A DNA stretch of 64,000 bases from Bombardia bombarda (taxonomy: Eukaryota; Ascomycota; Sordariomycetes; Sordariales; Lasiosphaeriaceae), in contig JAULSR010000002.1 in assembly GCA_030512295.1 (NCBI GenBank), positions 7,998,001 to 8,062,000 on the forward strand. Direction: 5' to 3'. The notes beneath the pieces were generated by a model, which was not told the DNA's origin, made no database searches, and saw nothing but the letters and a program-made list of their open reading frames with translations. This document shows positions 12,242 to 26,100 of the stretch, in pieces. How positions within the stretch are numbered: position 1 is the stretch's first letter; every line of letters starts with the position of its first letter. The position numbers were made by a program, and so were the translations under genes.

Positions 12242-13029
12242 GTGGTAGCTGGGATTGTGCTTTTAATGGTGAGAGGGGGAAATAGGATAGAATGTGTTTG
12301 TTGATAACTACGATAACAAAAGAAACAGTTGCGTTATGAAGGGAAAAGTTACATAGCGGCCTATGGTGCTAGGCCAATATACTACCGAGGTTTTTTGCTC
12401 TTGTAACACAAGCGAACATTTCACTTCTCTTCGTGGTTCAGCATAGTGCACTTGATCAAACATGAAATTGATCATGAGGTTATGGACCAATCTGATTACT
12501 CTCTGTTGATCATGAGCAACGTTCGCTACATTAGAGCCATCTCTCCCTTTTATCTGTGACTTCAAGGCACAGTAATCATGACAGTACTGATCTTGCCATT
12601 ATCTACAAGTATCAATCATCGCCCGTCCTGGTAAAGCAGCGTCCACCCCCCCACCTTTTGTCTGTCATACCTGAGGTGGTCACTTGGACGGCATCGAAAT
12701 TGAGATGTTGAGCCTAACCCCCACCGGGTTGGCTACTTTAACCTTTGGTGCTCAGGTAGGCAGTAGACACCAGACCTCCTTATCTACCTATGCATAGAAT
12801 ACTATCACAAACGCAACACTTGACCACTCTTTCCCCTCCCCCTTTTCCCAGCTGACCTGGAACAGGACTTTTCTTTTGATGCAAAGTGTGTGTAACTAAG
12901 TGAGCAAGTAGGCATGAACTTGTATTGCATGCTTGTCCCCAGCACCTGAGTAACCATTGATGTATGTCTGCGGGTAGCGCGTGTGTTCACATTGCCTATA
13001 CGAGGGTGACTAGCTGCTGACTGGCTGCC

Positions 13030-13030
<1 letters not shown>

Positions 13031-13060
<30 letters not shown>
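13031..13060. repeat. (TGGC)n microsatellite
   Basis: About 7.5 perfect copies, flanked by degenerate TGGC/CTGC units. Confidence 0.95.
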
Positions 13061-13061
<1 letters not shown>

Positions 13062-13399
13062 GTTAAGTGAGTGTGGTACTAGTGGTTGAGGTAGTTTGTA
13101 TGATATTTCTTTTCTTGTTCATATTGGTAGGTAGGTGGGTGGATACATGGTCATACACACACACACCTACCTACTTAGCTCGTACGACTAAACTCGGCAT
13201 TTCCTTTGGATCAGGTAGGCAGCTCAGGTACTGAGATAGGCTACATGCGGGATACTGACTGCTTGCTTAACCCTTGCTGCTGCAGGTGGCTGCTGTATGT
13301 ATCTATGTGCGTTATGTGTATGTGATATGACGGCTCATGACGGGCCCATGGGAACCTATAGGGGAGGAGCTGTCATGATGCGCAGGTCTGTCTGTCATT

Positions 13400-13440
13400 C
13401 CCCCCCATAAAAAAAGGGGGGGGAGGGGGGGGAAGGGGGC
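13400..13440. repeat. Homopurine G-rich tract preceded by a C run
   Basis: A run of C, then A, then runs of eight, nine and five G separated by A or AA. The plus strand could form a G-quadruplex; the C run just upstream could pair with it. Confidence 0.8.
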
Positions 13441-13991
13441 TTGGGGGACGATTAGGCAGTTCGGAACCAGGCTGGTGGGATCGGGTACTGCACCAAAATA
13501 AAAACAACTCCCAAATCACACGCTGTTTTCCTTGCCTTTTTACCTTGTGTGTGTGTGTGTGGGTGGGTGGGTGGGTGGGTAAATGTGGATGTCGATATCC
13601 GTATGTAGATAAACTCGGCGATCAGCACATATACACTATGTATGATACCAGAAAGGGGTTTGGATGGACGGGTGGTGGGTGTGCTTGTTATATGTGTGTG
13701 TGCTTGTTATATATGTGTGTGCTGCATCCAGCCATGCCTGCAGCAAGCTCGATTTGGAAGCTTGGAGTCACCCAACAGGGCCTCTTGCTCTTCTAGCGGC
13801 TCTCGTTTAATACTTTTCTTTCCCCTTTGCTTCCTTTTTTTTGTAATGTATGTATGTATGTATGTATGTTGGCACGGCACATCACTCCCACAGTCCCGCC
13901 ACCACCACCACCACCACCATTACCCTCCCTACTAAGGCAGTCACTTCACAGCCAGGCCAAGCCAGGCCAGGTACGGTACCGATCGATGAGT

Positions 13992-14070
13992 GTATGTATG
14001 TATGTATGTATGTATGTATGTATGTATGTATGTATGTATGTATGTATGTATGTATGTATGTATGTATGTA
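13992..14070. repeat. (GTAT)n microsatellite, about 79 bp
   Basis: Perfect tetranucleotide repeat of about 20 copies, the longest in the window. A shorter run of the same unit is at 13847-13869, and a CAC trinucleotide run lies between them near 13900-13918. Confidence 0.97.
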
Positions 14071-15624
14071 CACCTACCAATGTAGGGAGGTGGTGGCAAC
14101 CGTGGGGGCCCCCCATGGGCCCTGTCTAGTGGCCTTCCTCCTTCGGGTACGTGTCCATTTGGCTATCCTGTCGAGGTTAGAGTAGGTAGAGATGGGGTAT
14201 CTAAGGGGGAGGAGGGGTGGGGTGTCCCAAGTAGGGCTGGACTGGGCTGGGCTGGGCTGGGTCTGTACGGGATGGGATGGGTTGGGCTGATCTGGAGAAA
14301 AGCAGGTACTGTACGCATTTCACTCTGTCATGGCCTGTCTGTTGGGTTTTGGTTGCAGGATTCGGATCTGATTAGATCTGATCTGATCCACTATGTCTGT
14401 CAGGCTTTGCGCATGACCCAACCTCATCCCTTGGGAATGGTACATTTTTTCTCAGCTGTCCCTGTGATCCTTATGAATACATTAATTTCAGTAGAATAGG
14501 TGAGCCAATTTTGTCGTTGTTGACCCATTGTATAGGTATCAGTTAGACACATTACGAAGGTCCAAATGTAAGCTATCGGCCATGAATGGTGGATGTAAAC
14601 AACACATGACTGATCACTTACGTGAACAATGTCGGTCATCGGCGCCCAAGTTTGGTAACATAAATGGAGACCTTAATGCAACACTATGAGCACGACCCGT
14701 GTTTGTTGCATACCTACTGCTGCTGGGAATCAGGTATGTGACAGGCGAGTACCACTGCTTGGCCAGAACACAAAGCTGAAGCACTGTCACTGATCTCTGC
14801 TTCTCGAGGATTATTCCCGGAGACGGATTAACAACTGCTAAGATTAGGAAAGAAGATGGTGTCGCTGTCATCGACTCTGGGGTTGATTTGAGTGACCCTA
14901 TCCTTCATCCTCATGATACCAGCTAGCCCCTTTCTCGATAAACAATGCCCTGTCACCCCAGGCAACAGTAGCATGCCCGATACAGAGCCTCGGACCCTAG
15001 TATTCTTGTTGTATAAGCATGCCGAGAAATCCCTCTCAGTCGTCAGTGACCGTCATAGCTGCATCAGGCAGTGTCCATCTGTTTTATTTGCTGCCTCACC
15101 ACTCTTCTTTCATTGGCCATGGCCGCGTGATAATAATTGCCGCTTACCTTACACCAATATCGCTCACCTTGCCTGTAACTCTCGCCCCGTCCGTCTTTTC
15201 CCCATTGCTTCATAATATTGTTGGGCAGCAACAAGAAATCGACCATTTGATTGCACAGCCATTCATTCTTTTCCATCATGAAAAGATACTGTCTGCAACA
15301 CCTAAACCCCTCACTCAGTCCCCGATTCCTTACTCACGCAAGATGGCTTCACATCAAATCCGCCAAAAGTCCCCCCCCGGCCTCCCCAGGCCAATGACAG
15401 CATGCTGATCTCCTCTCTTTGGAAGGAGAGGTCTTGGTAGGCCGCTTGCTCCTCTGCTCAGCCCCCTTCCCCACACCACCACCGACCGCTATCTAGTAGT
15501 CAGGCAGTCAGTCAGGCGTCATCAGAACGTGGGCGGTGAAGACAGCAGCAGCAGCAGCAGTCGGCTAGCCACTCAGCCAGCCAGTCGGATCCAGCTGGTA
15601 CGTTCGGAAAGCATTCTCCGCCCT

Positions 15625-15672
15625 GCCGCCGCCGCCGCCGCTGCCGCTGCTGCTGCTGCTGCTGCTGCTGCT
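15625..15672. repeat. (GCC)n(GCT)n trinucleotide repeat
   Basis: Interrupted GCC then GCT units of about 16 copies. It could encode alanine or leucine runs, but the surrounding ORF has no other coding character, so I treat it as non-coding. Confidence 0.85.
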
Positions 15673-18600
15673 CCTATCCTGATTCCCATCGGACAAGCAC
15701 CGCCCCGAGCTGCCCGAGAAATCTGATAGCTCAACGCTGTCGCTCTGTAACATCTTTTAACGTAAGTATGTGTATGTGTAGCAGTGAAGCGTACTTTTTC
15801 TCCACGAATTTCCTCAAAACTCCTCCAGTATAAATGAACGGTAATTGGACCTGATAGAAAGATGCCTAAACAGTAAAAAGCATCTGATACCTTTGTGTAG
15901 CTAGACAGACCGACCGACCGACCGACCGGCCGACCGGGTGCAAGCATTAGTTAGTTAGCACTCGGTCAACATACCTACATAAACGCGCTTCGCCGCGGCA
16001 TGAGATAAGTTACCTAGTTGCCTGTGCCCGTGCTCCCTGCAGCCGCAGTTCGGTCAAGTTCGAAAAGAGAGTGTGACAGCAAAAGGCGAATCAACCCCCC
16101 CCCAATGCCTGGACACCGGTGAGAGATAAAGCAGCATATTTACTACTCCGTACTTTTCTGTCATTCGTCGCAATCTTTGTTTCTCCGAAGGGTGAAAGCC
16201 AAGAGGTAGGTGCTGACTGGTGATACATAGGCCGAGATTGCCGAGGACGGACTGTTTTGAGAAAAAGACCAGCTGCAGGATCAAGCCCGAGACCGAGTCG
16301 AGCGGGGTTGGTTAGTAACATGGAAGGAAAAAGAAAAGAAGGAAGAAGACATGGAAAAAAGATAGATAAAGCTAATGTGATGTTTGAGACCCATGGTATG
16401 CTCCTGTGTGACGGGCTAGAGCAGACCGATGGTGCTTTTTGGACAGAGACATAGGTAAGGTAGACAGGTGTACGTATGTACGTCGCTTAACGACAACGCC
16501 AATACCAATGCCAATGCCAATATCATGTAGTCCTGCTTTGCTTTGCTTGATTGCTTGCAGGACGGAAATTAGTTCCGTTCTACCACCTTTCACCTTCCAC
16601 TTTGGTGTGTTAGTACGATTGGTGTTTATTGTCTATGCAACATACACAAGTATGATGGACACGGGATTGTATTATCACATATCAGATATCACAGTACCCT
16701 GCATTAGGACACCATACGGAAGAGAACTGTGTGTGCGTGTGTGTGACTTTGGGTAAGTTTGACTGACAGATGTGGCCCGTACTGCCGGTCATTTTGTGAT
16801 TACACCGACATGCATGAAAAGAAGAAAGGAAAAGAAAAGAAAGAGGCTAGGTGGTCGTGTCATAATGCCAATACCCGAGAGAAGCACGATTCACTGAGTC
16901 CTTAAGTTGCGAGATATACAGAGTGTGTAAGTGAGAGGGACCGACGGTATAATCCATAAAAGATCCATATCAGCTTCGGAAGGGACATGAGATCTTGTGA
17001 CTTCGGAGCATGTATCTACCTTACCTATGTGTGGGGGATCGCCGACAAGAGCCATATATGTCTATGTACCTTACCCCGTAGACGAATGTGCATTGGTCTG
17101 CTGGTCTTGACTGGGCCCATTTTTTCCCCATGCCCCGGAATGTTCATCAAGGGATGTGCAGCACATCAAATGCTGTGTATCGGACAACGCCCTTTCTCAG
17201 CCTTGCCCGTACAACCAATAATGTGGCTGGCGGCCAAACTTTGGGGGTGCACATTGGGCAAGTACGAGTGTGTGAGGTTTTCCCCCCGAATAATAAGCAG
17301 ACCTACCCAAACCAAGCAGAACAGAGCAAAGCGGCTCGGAACTCGGACCTTCTCAGCGAGAAAAGAGGCAGGTGGAAGAAGAAGGGACACCCAAGACCTT
17401 TGGGTCACGGTGAAGTATGCAATGCAAATGCTTGCTCGCTTGAGCAAATAAGTACATATGTCACCTCACTCTTCCATGGCCATATCTGTCACTGGATGGT
17501 TGATATGCCGGACGGACAGAGCAGAGATATTGAGCCAGGAGGACGGTAGCATTTCGGACGTTCTGGAAAAGGTCCGTTGATCCACGGAACACAGGGCTTG
17601 ATCTGGGTGCCGGTGAAGGCGAGGATGAATATCTGCCCGTATCTCTAAACAGCCAAGTTCTCTTTCTCTCTCCGAAGAGAAGAGAGACCAGGACAAGTCA
17701 TAGCGGCGAGTGTGATGGTCGGGCCGGGAACCAGAAGAGAACAAAAGGATACACTACCCTAGCTTTTCTGGGCTGCTGTAACGCTGTTCGGGACGTGTCA
17801 GCCTGTTAGTTCTACCACTATAAGTTACAGTACATACAGGTGCGATGCACCGTCAAGGAGAGAGAGAAGGCGAGCACGCACCGCCGCAGTGCAGCCGTCG
17901 CCGCATTACATACAACAGAAATCTGTCAGGCATGTATGACACGTTGCTCGACCACAAATAATGCACGCACGCAACCAGACGACCCAATAGGTAGCTTGAT
18001 AGGTAGCTTGGTCCCCCACTGCGCCTCTATCGCGTGCTTTACCCAGGACTCGGGCCCGGTCCGTGCCCAAGATCGGCGGGCAGGAGATTTATTTCTTGGA
18101 TATGGATGGGAGGGTGTGTGAGCTGTATGTAGTGCATATACTGACTATGGCCCAGTGATACCATAGACAAGCCTGGTACATATAAGAGATAGAAGGGGAG
18201 TGGGCTGCTTTGGTTGCCGGGTATCCACTCCTTGACCGGTCGCTCCTTGTGCACCGCTAGCGCTGCATCACTGTGCGTTATCTTCTTTTGTCGGTGAGGC
18301 TCTCACAAGTTTGGGGGAGTCTGGGGTTGATGCGATGTGAGTAGTCGTGGCATTTTTGGCCCGGCCGTGGTGGTGAGTACTTTTTGGGTTTGGAGATGTC
18401 CTTTTTTTTTTTTTTTGCTGACAGCAAGCAGACCGGGGTGTCTTGACATTGATGACGCGACATCTATGTAATCAGTACGGAGGTATGCTTCGGGTGGCTG
18501 GGACCGACGCCGCTGCTTTGCCTGGGGTAGGCAAGGGAAGTCAGGGGGAAGGATGGGGAGGGAGTATGTACTCTGTACAGTAGGAGGGGTGGAGGGACGA

Positions 18601-20786
18601 TGCGATGGGATGCGATGGCGCTCTCGGCAAGGCGACGAGGATCGGCTGCGAGACGGCCTTTTGGTTGCGGAAGGGGCGCCAGACCGTCCAAGGACCCGGC
18701 AGAGGAAGCAATATGGAAGCATCCGTGGCCCAGGTTGCCGAATCTGGCCGCATGAAGAAGTGCTCTTTTTGCCAGGTTGTGCTGCGGAAGACAGTCCCTT
18801 GGTTGCGCACCTGAGCTGCCTTCCCATATCCTATTGTTAGTTATTAATCAATCCTCGCTCGTCTCGCCCGTCGTTCGGGGATTTTGCTATAGCCGCAACA
18901 GTCATAACGGCAAGCCTAACGATAATGTTGCTTCCCATTCCCCCTCTCCTCCCCCTCCCGTCCCTCCTCCCCCGTCCTCTTGTTAGCCCTTCCCGACGGC
19001 CAGCGGCAGCTAACCAACGTCCATCAATGGCCTTGTTCCTTTCTTGTTCGGAGCAAATAAATGCCTTGTCAACTGTCACATCTGACATCTTACTTGCCGC
19101 TGCCCGTCGAGAAGAGTGGTATATGCTGTGCAAGATGACGAGGCCACGAGAACCAGAAACAGGACGGAGGCGGAACCACTGGCAGAGGACCGGGACTGTG
19201 AAGACACTTCCGGGAAGCTGCGAGGTTCCATGTTGGCCTGGCTTGTTTGGCTGCGTCCACGTTGCTTCGGGCTTATTACTGTGGTATGGCTTTCTGGTTT
19301 GGTTTGGCTTGCTTGCTTTCAGCTTCTTGGTCAGGTCTCCCAACTTTACCAGCTTTTCCACCAAGTTCCAGCTTCGGCCATCCATCAGGGCATCAGATCA
19401 GGTCAGGTTCGGGCAGCACCGCTAAGTCCTGTCCTGCCTGGCCAGCCGTCCATGGATGCAATTGGAAGGAAGCCAAAGAGGAAAGCACGACCAACGTTTG
19501 GCGGCAGGACGGGAATAAAATCGAGGTATAGTTGCCTCCATTCTAACCTATCTTAGATTTTTTTGAAGGCAGGCTCGAGCAGGCAGGAAGCCGGTTGCTC
19601 CTGCTCTTTCACCACGATCCACAGGTGACAGCAGCCAGCTCAGTGGTCAGCCAAGCTCAATGGTCATCGGCCGGCGGGCCCAGGCCAGGCCTTTGACCGT
19701 TGCAGGCAATTTCTCCCCACTCCCGTACGCCAGCCGGGCAACACTACCCAGCCATCGGTTGGCTCGAAACATTGGATACAGGACCCGACTTTCAATCATC
19801 TCCACCTTTTCCACTAACACCGCAGTACCTTGCCTCAGCTGCTATGCCTAATGCCTTTGGCCTTTCTACGTGTCTTCCACTCACGAGTCGCCGATGTACT
19901 GTACCCGCAAGTGCGCGTCTAGCAATCGTGGATAATTGCCAAACTGAACTTTCAGCATTTATCCTGTCCATTGGGTGCTGCAGCCATATGGTGCGGGCTT
20001 GCAGTAGTCGGGCTTAAGGCCAGGACCGACGGAGACGAGGACGGGAGCACCACACTGGGTACCGACCCATCATCAATCTGCCTTCCTCCCTCTCCTACCG
20101 AAGAAGCTACTGTTATCGGTCGTCGGTCAGTTGGCAGCCAGCAGCCAGCTGCCTTCCACTTGGGGAAGTCCAAGGATGGACGGACAACAAGAGCAGCAAG
20201 GGCAGGTAGCTAAGGTAATTCAGGGACTTTCTTGACCTGCACGGCATCAACCGCCATTCAACCCTGACCACCTCACAAAAAGAAAAGAAAGGAGAAAAAA
20301 GGCCACTGAGTGACATCTGGGAGGTACGAAGTAGCTCAACATCCCAAATGTTCACGAGTCTCGATACCCCATGCTAGCGAGACACGCTTCTATGCACATA
20401 CAGGCACGCATGCAGTCTTGGCCTGCAATCACTTTGGAAGTCAAGGCGGTGAAGAGTCCCAGAGGTATGGCCCGGCTTTGGGGAGGAAGCGGAGCCGTTT
20501 TGGTCGCTCCTGCTGTTCCTGCCTGCCCCGGCTACCATGGATAGACGCCGCCTGGCGAACCACAGCGCACCCAGCACACCCAGCACACCCAAGCGCATTG
20601 AAGCCAGTGGTTCGAGGTGCCCGGCTGCAGGCCTGCGCGCACATGGCCTGCAAGTGCAAGCCAGCTGTGAGAAAGCGACAGGGAAGGCTCGAGTCCGTGT
20701 CCCTGCCCGCCTTCCCCGTACCCTCCTCCCGCCGTAAGGTAAAGGAAAGTTTTTGGTAGGTACATACATACGATACTCCCGTACCG

Positions 20787-20803
20787 CCCCCCCCCCCCCC
20801 CCC
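20787..20803. repeat. Run of 17 C followed by five G
   Basis: Homopolymer in the gene-poor interval; its exact length may be uncertain in the assembly. Confidence 0.9.
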
Positions 20804-22106
20804 GGGGGCTTGCCCGCCTGCCCGCTTCTTCCTTGCCCGCACGCCCGCCCGTCTTTCGCCTTCCAATTGCCATGTTCAGACTTCCCAGCTCCCCTTGTTG
20901 GGCCTTGCCTCGGGCCTCGCTTGCCTGTCCGTCCTCCCGCCTCCCGCCTCCTCCCTCTCTTCCATTCTTCTCCCTCCCTGACCCATCCATCGCTTCCGGG
21001 AACCTGACAAGCCCGACAATGGTCAGACCTCACCATGTCGGGCGAGAGGAATCCCTCCCACTTCTTTTTGGATTTGGATTGGACGTGTCGCGTCTGAGCC
21101 ATCCATGAGGAAATAGACGGTCAGACATGCACTACCTTGGGCTGGCTACCTGCACTACTGCCATGCCATGTCTGTGGGGGAGGTTCTTGCAGCTGTCCCT
21201 CATAAGTACCTAGATAGGCAAGTTCCATGCCTGACATCCCACTCGACGACATACACCTGCCTACCGTCGGTCGACTGCCGCCCCCAGTATTAGACGGATA
21301 GCACGCAGCAGCATCATCGCCGTCAATCAGTCAATCAGCATCATCAGTATCAGCACCTCTCCCTGGCTCCCTAGGTACCCGGGCTCTCTACCTTACCGCG
21401 TGCGAGTGCGCACTCCACGTCCCATGCCGGCACCGAGCGGTAAGGTGAGATAGCGAATACACCTACCTAGGCATGTAAGTAGGCGATCCTGGGCCACCCC
21501 AGCATGGCTCAACATGTCTCCGCCATGTCAGCGGTGGTGCTGGTGGTGCTGGTGGCAGCGGTGTCGATGGGACCGGCGGTCTCAGTGCCCGCCCGGCCCC
21601 GGCACCACAGCTCCGCGTAGTGTCTTCATCTTCAACTAGGCAGGGTGTCCTCGTGGTTGTGTGCACCGAACAGTACCTTGATGAAGCTTTGTCAAGAACA
21701 TGCGACTGCCGCCAAGGTACTAGAACTACCTTGACCTACCCAGGTGTGAATGTATACTACCTATGTGTGAGTGTGTCTGAAGTGAGGTGGTGTGTGAGAG
21801 CGGTGTGTGTAACCGGTACATGATATATAGACCAAAGCGGACAAGCGGGCTCTTTTCACACACTTAATCAGGGTACATATTTCCAGATAGGTAAGTGGCC
21901 AGCCGGCTCTCATTCCAGAAAGAAGAAGGACGGCTGGTTCAACAGCTTTTGGCTATGAGCACGCGAATGCCTCCGACAATTCGGACTGCATTGAAACATT
22001 CATCAACCACGAAGACCTGTCTGGGCTGAGTGCAGGTGGCAGCTCTGGTTGGCTGGGGCTAGTGAGTGGTAATATACTTGCCTTAGGTACCTAAGGTAGC
22101 TCGGTT

Positions 22107-22138
22107 TAGGTAGGTAGGTAGGTAGGTAGGTACCTACC
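22107..22138. repeat. (TAGG)n repeat ending in an inverted TACCTACC
   Basis: Six TAGG units run directly into GGTACCTACC, making a short inverted repeat about 960 bases upstream of the ABC transporter start. The same GGTA/TACC word recurs at 22081-22098 and 22200-22214. Confidence 0.8.
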
Positions 22139-23103
22139 GTCTTGTAAGTACAAATGCATGTACATGTACTACTCTAGCTCCTCCCTATAGACGAGGAAGG
22201 ACCTACCTACCTACCGACGCCCTTCATCCATTGAACAAGAACCCCTCCATCGGCCCTCTAGAGCTCAAACTCCCCTTCCCCAGCATCATCAATCATCCCA
22301 TCTACAACACGCTCGTTTTTCTTCTTTCCCCCGCCCTCGCCGCCGTCACCGTTTGGCAGTTGCAGGTTGTTTTTCCTGCTGCCGCCGTCCGGTCTCCTGC
22401 TCATTTGGTCGTGTGTCGTCTGTCGTCTCCTGCCATCCCATCTTTCTTCCTGTCTGTCCAGATCCCGCTGGAGAAGCAGGCAGTCGAGGCGCCAAAACGA
22501 AGTAGAATTACCTTAGGTGGTGGAAAGCAAGCATTAGCAAGGTCAGTTCATCTTGACTCGGGTCAGCTAGTGGCAAAAGCGCCAGCCAAAAGCCACCACC
22601 CAACCCCGTCACCTGCCATTGCCTGCCCCACCATCGCCTCGTACATACACAGTACGCCGAGTAGAATGGTCCATTAACTCGCAAACCATCTCTCCAGCTG
22701 CCCTTTTGTTTGCCGCTGCTGCCCGCAAAGGCCATGAGCCGGCGGCACTGCCTCCTCTAATAATTCTGTATGTCAAAACAACAACAAAAGCAAACAAGCA
22801 CAAATGCCTTTGAAGCCGGCCTACGCTTCACCACTCTCGGCAAACCCACAACAGCACTGCCCAGCACCACCTGCGCGAAACTTGAGCGTGAACGTGTGGA
22901 CGTGTGAGCGTGGATGTTGGGACGTTTAGATGTGGATGCGCGGACGTGTCGTGAGCATAGACATGTCCCAATTTCGCCTCTTAATGTCCTGTCGTCTCGT
23001 CTCCGTCTCCGCCTCCGCCTCTCCCTCCTCTCGACCACCTCCAGCATCTCCTCCTCCTCCTCCTCAACTCTAACTTTGGCCTTGTTTTTCCTCTAGGCCT
23101 ACT

Positions 23104-26100
23104 ATGGAATCCCCTAAGACTGGCGACGACTCGTCGAGGACCACCGCCGAAATCGTCTATGACTATGCCCAGCTCTGCTACCCGGCCGTGCTGCTGCTAG
23201 CCTTTATCATATCCGCCGCCGTTCACAGCATCCTCACCTCGAGAACTGAGGAAGAACTGGTCGTCCCGACTGCCAGGGGCCCCGGCGGCAAGCCTCTCCC
23301 CATCACCAAGCGAAAGCGCGAGCACCACGAAGAGCCGCAGGTCGGCCTGGACGTTGGAGGCAGCGGCCTGGCAACAGCCGCCTTCCAGTACATCACGGCT
23401 GCTCTGGTTCTGTCCTTTTTCGCCAATGGCGCCGCTATCTCGGCCCATGCCTTGCAGGAACGCGACGTCGGTTGGTGGTGCATGGAACAACGAACTGTGA
23501 GTCTTGGCCCATCTGTCCACTTCTCCCCCCCCTCTCCCTCTCTTAGTCTAATTGCTCACATATTTTTCCAGGTTTACGTCGCTGGGTCGGCGTTTCTGTA
23601 CGTCTACGTGCTCATCACCCTCTTTGACTGGCACCCGAGTCCAAATATCGTGCACTTGATCGTATGGACCCTCAGCTTCATTGGAGAGGCCATAATCTTG
23701 CTCGCATTTGCTTTCACCATTTCCGAGGATCTTGGGAACTCTGTTGCCATCGGCAAGGACAAGACGTCAGACTTGTTGCCTAGCGCCGACATTTGGGATA
23801 TTGTAGATCTCAGCATCGCTGTTGCACGCCTCTGTCTAGTATCACTACTTATCTGCCTGTATATCGTCCTCGCCACCAAGAGATACCTCAAGGAGCGGAG
23901 GCTCTTGGACGAGGAGGCCCACCGGTCCGAGATCGACGAGATGAGCCCCTTACTCAACGGGAGTAGCACGCCTAACTATCGCGGAGCGGCAGCTGCTGAC
24001 GGTGACGATGCCGCGGATGCGGCCGAGCAGCAGCAGCGCGATGAGTCGGCTGCCTTCTACAGGCCCGAAAAGCTCCCCCATAAGACGTGGTTCGAGTACT
24101 GCCGCGGCTACTCGGTCTTCTTCCCATATCTGTGGCCCAACGACTCGCTCAGACTTCAATGGGTCGTTCTTCTTTGCTTCATCCTTGTAGTTATCCAGCG
24201 GGTGGTCAACATCATGGTTCCTCTGCAGATTGGCAGGGTGACCAACGATCTGCAGCCGGCGCATCCAGACGAGAACACCCATATCACGCCGTGGGTCAAT
24301 CTTGGGCTTTTGATCCTATATAAGCTGCTGCAAGGGCCATCTGGTCTGCTGGGATCGCTACGGGCCATCCTCTGGATCCCTGTGTCGCAGCACACCTACC
24401 GCGCTCTGACAACCGCCTCCTTTGAGCATGTTCACTCCCTTTCTCTAGATTTTCACCTGGGAAAGCGCACGGGTGAGGTGCTTTCGGCCCTCAACAAAGG
24501 CGCCTCAATCAACGCCTTCCTAGAGCAGGTAACATTTCAGGTCCTACCAATGCTCGTGGATCTCGGCGTGGCCATCGTCTTCTTCTATATCAAGTTCGGG
24601 CCCATGTACGCGCTTTTCGTCTCGATAATTACCTTCTACTATCTCTACCTGACCATCCGCATGGCGGCCACTAGAGCGGACCAACGGCGAGACATGGTCA
24701 ACGCAGATCGTGAAGAAGAGGCGGTCAAGAATGACTCCATTACCTCGTATGAAACAGTCAAATACTTCAACGCTGAACAGTACGAGTTTACGCGCTATCG
24801 GAACGCCATTATTGCCTTTCAAGAGGCTGAGGCCAAGGTCACTTGGGGCATTAATCACATGAATATGTGCCAGTCGATGGTGTTTATGTTTGGCATCCTT
24901 GTTGCCATGCTGATTTGTGCCAACCAGGTCGCGAGAGGCGTAAGGCCGGTCGGAGATTTTGTGATGCTCATTACCTATCTCGGCCAACTGCAAGGACCAC
25001 TCAACTTCTTCGGCACATTTTACCGGACCGTTCAGCAGGCCATGATCTCTGGCGAGAGGCTGCTTGAGCTCTTCAAGATCCAGCCCACCGTCGTGGACAA
25101 ACCTGGTGTAGAAACATTGCCCGAATGCCACGGCCATATCAAGTGGGACAATGTTGGCTTCTCGTACGACAAGCGTAGGCCCGCGCTTCACGACCTGTCG
25201 TTTGAGTGCATACCTGGTACCACAACGGCTTTCGTTGGCGAATCGGGAGGTGGCAAATCAACCGTGTTTCGCCTGATGTTTAGATACTATAACTGCCAGG
25301 AGGGAAAGATCATGGTCGACGGCCGCGATGTTAAGGACCTGACAATCGACTCGGTGCGGCGGTATATCGGGGTGGTACCCCAGGACACAATTCTCTTCAA
25401 CGAGTCGCTGATGTATAACCTGAAGTATGCCAACCCGAGCGCCACAGATGAAGACGTCTATGAAGCATGTCGTTCAGCCGCTATTCATGACCGAATCATG
25501 GGCTTCCCGGACGGATACGCGACCAGGGTTGGTGAGCGTGGTTTGCGGCTAAGCGGCGGAGAGAAGCAGCGTGTAGCTATTGCGCGCACTATTCTGAAGA
25601 ATCCGAAGATCATCATGCTAGATGAGGCCACTTCGGCTTTGGATGGCGAAACGGAGCAAAAGATTCAATCCAAGCTAATCACGGGAAATTTTGGTCAAGG
25701 TCGCACTCTTTTAATTATTGCGTAAGTCATACTAATCAGCTCTCCTCTCACATCACGATTCTCTTTGATTACTAACTCGGCGTTATCAGGCATCGACTGT
25801 CGACTATCACACATGCAGATCAAATCATCGTTTTGCATGCTGGGACTATGGTGGAGAAGGGCACTCACCAACAGCTTCTCGCGCTCAAGGGGAGATATGC
25901 ATCGATGTGGGAGAAGCATTGCCGTGCAGAACGTGCGGCTGAAGAGGCTCGCGACGCAACCAGAAAAGCAAAAAAGCTTCTGTGCCAAGCCAACATTTCT
26001 CGCTCCGACGAGAACTCGGATGGCTACAATAGCATGGTGTCATCTACGATCTTGCAACCCTGCCTTAACGGTACTGCTACTTCGGCCTCTCCCGAGGACA

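Larger units (their letters stand above)
12242..23103. other. 10.9-kb gene-poor interval with many simple repeats
   Basis: I find no ORF with domain-like composition, no believable exon chain and no tRNA or rRNA. Both flanking genes (10156-12241 and 23104-26393) are on the plus strand. The interval contains TGGC, TATG, GCC/GCT, GACC and TAGG microsatellites, several G or C homopolymers, and repeated TACCTACC/GGTAGGTA words. The last few hundred bases before 23104 are CT-rich (runs of CTCCGCCTC type) and look like the leader and promoter of the ABC transporter. Non-coding transcripts or a gene with very short exons cannot be excluded from sequence alone. Confidence 0.5.

Noticed and set aside
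7400..14070. Tandem repeats considered as CRISPR-like or telomeric arrays
   Set aside because: They are perfect mono- to tetranucleotide repeats without unique spacers, in a eukaryotic genome, and not of TTAGGG type.
19636..19665. CAGCTCAGTGGTCAGCC resembling a tRNA A box
   Set aside because: No matching T arm or acceptor stem at the proper distance.
20374..21102. Overlapping ORFs of 140-240 codons in the gene-poor interval
   Set aside because: Compositionally random, overlapping in three frames around a poly-C run; no domains or splice support.
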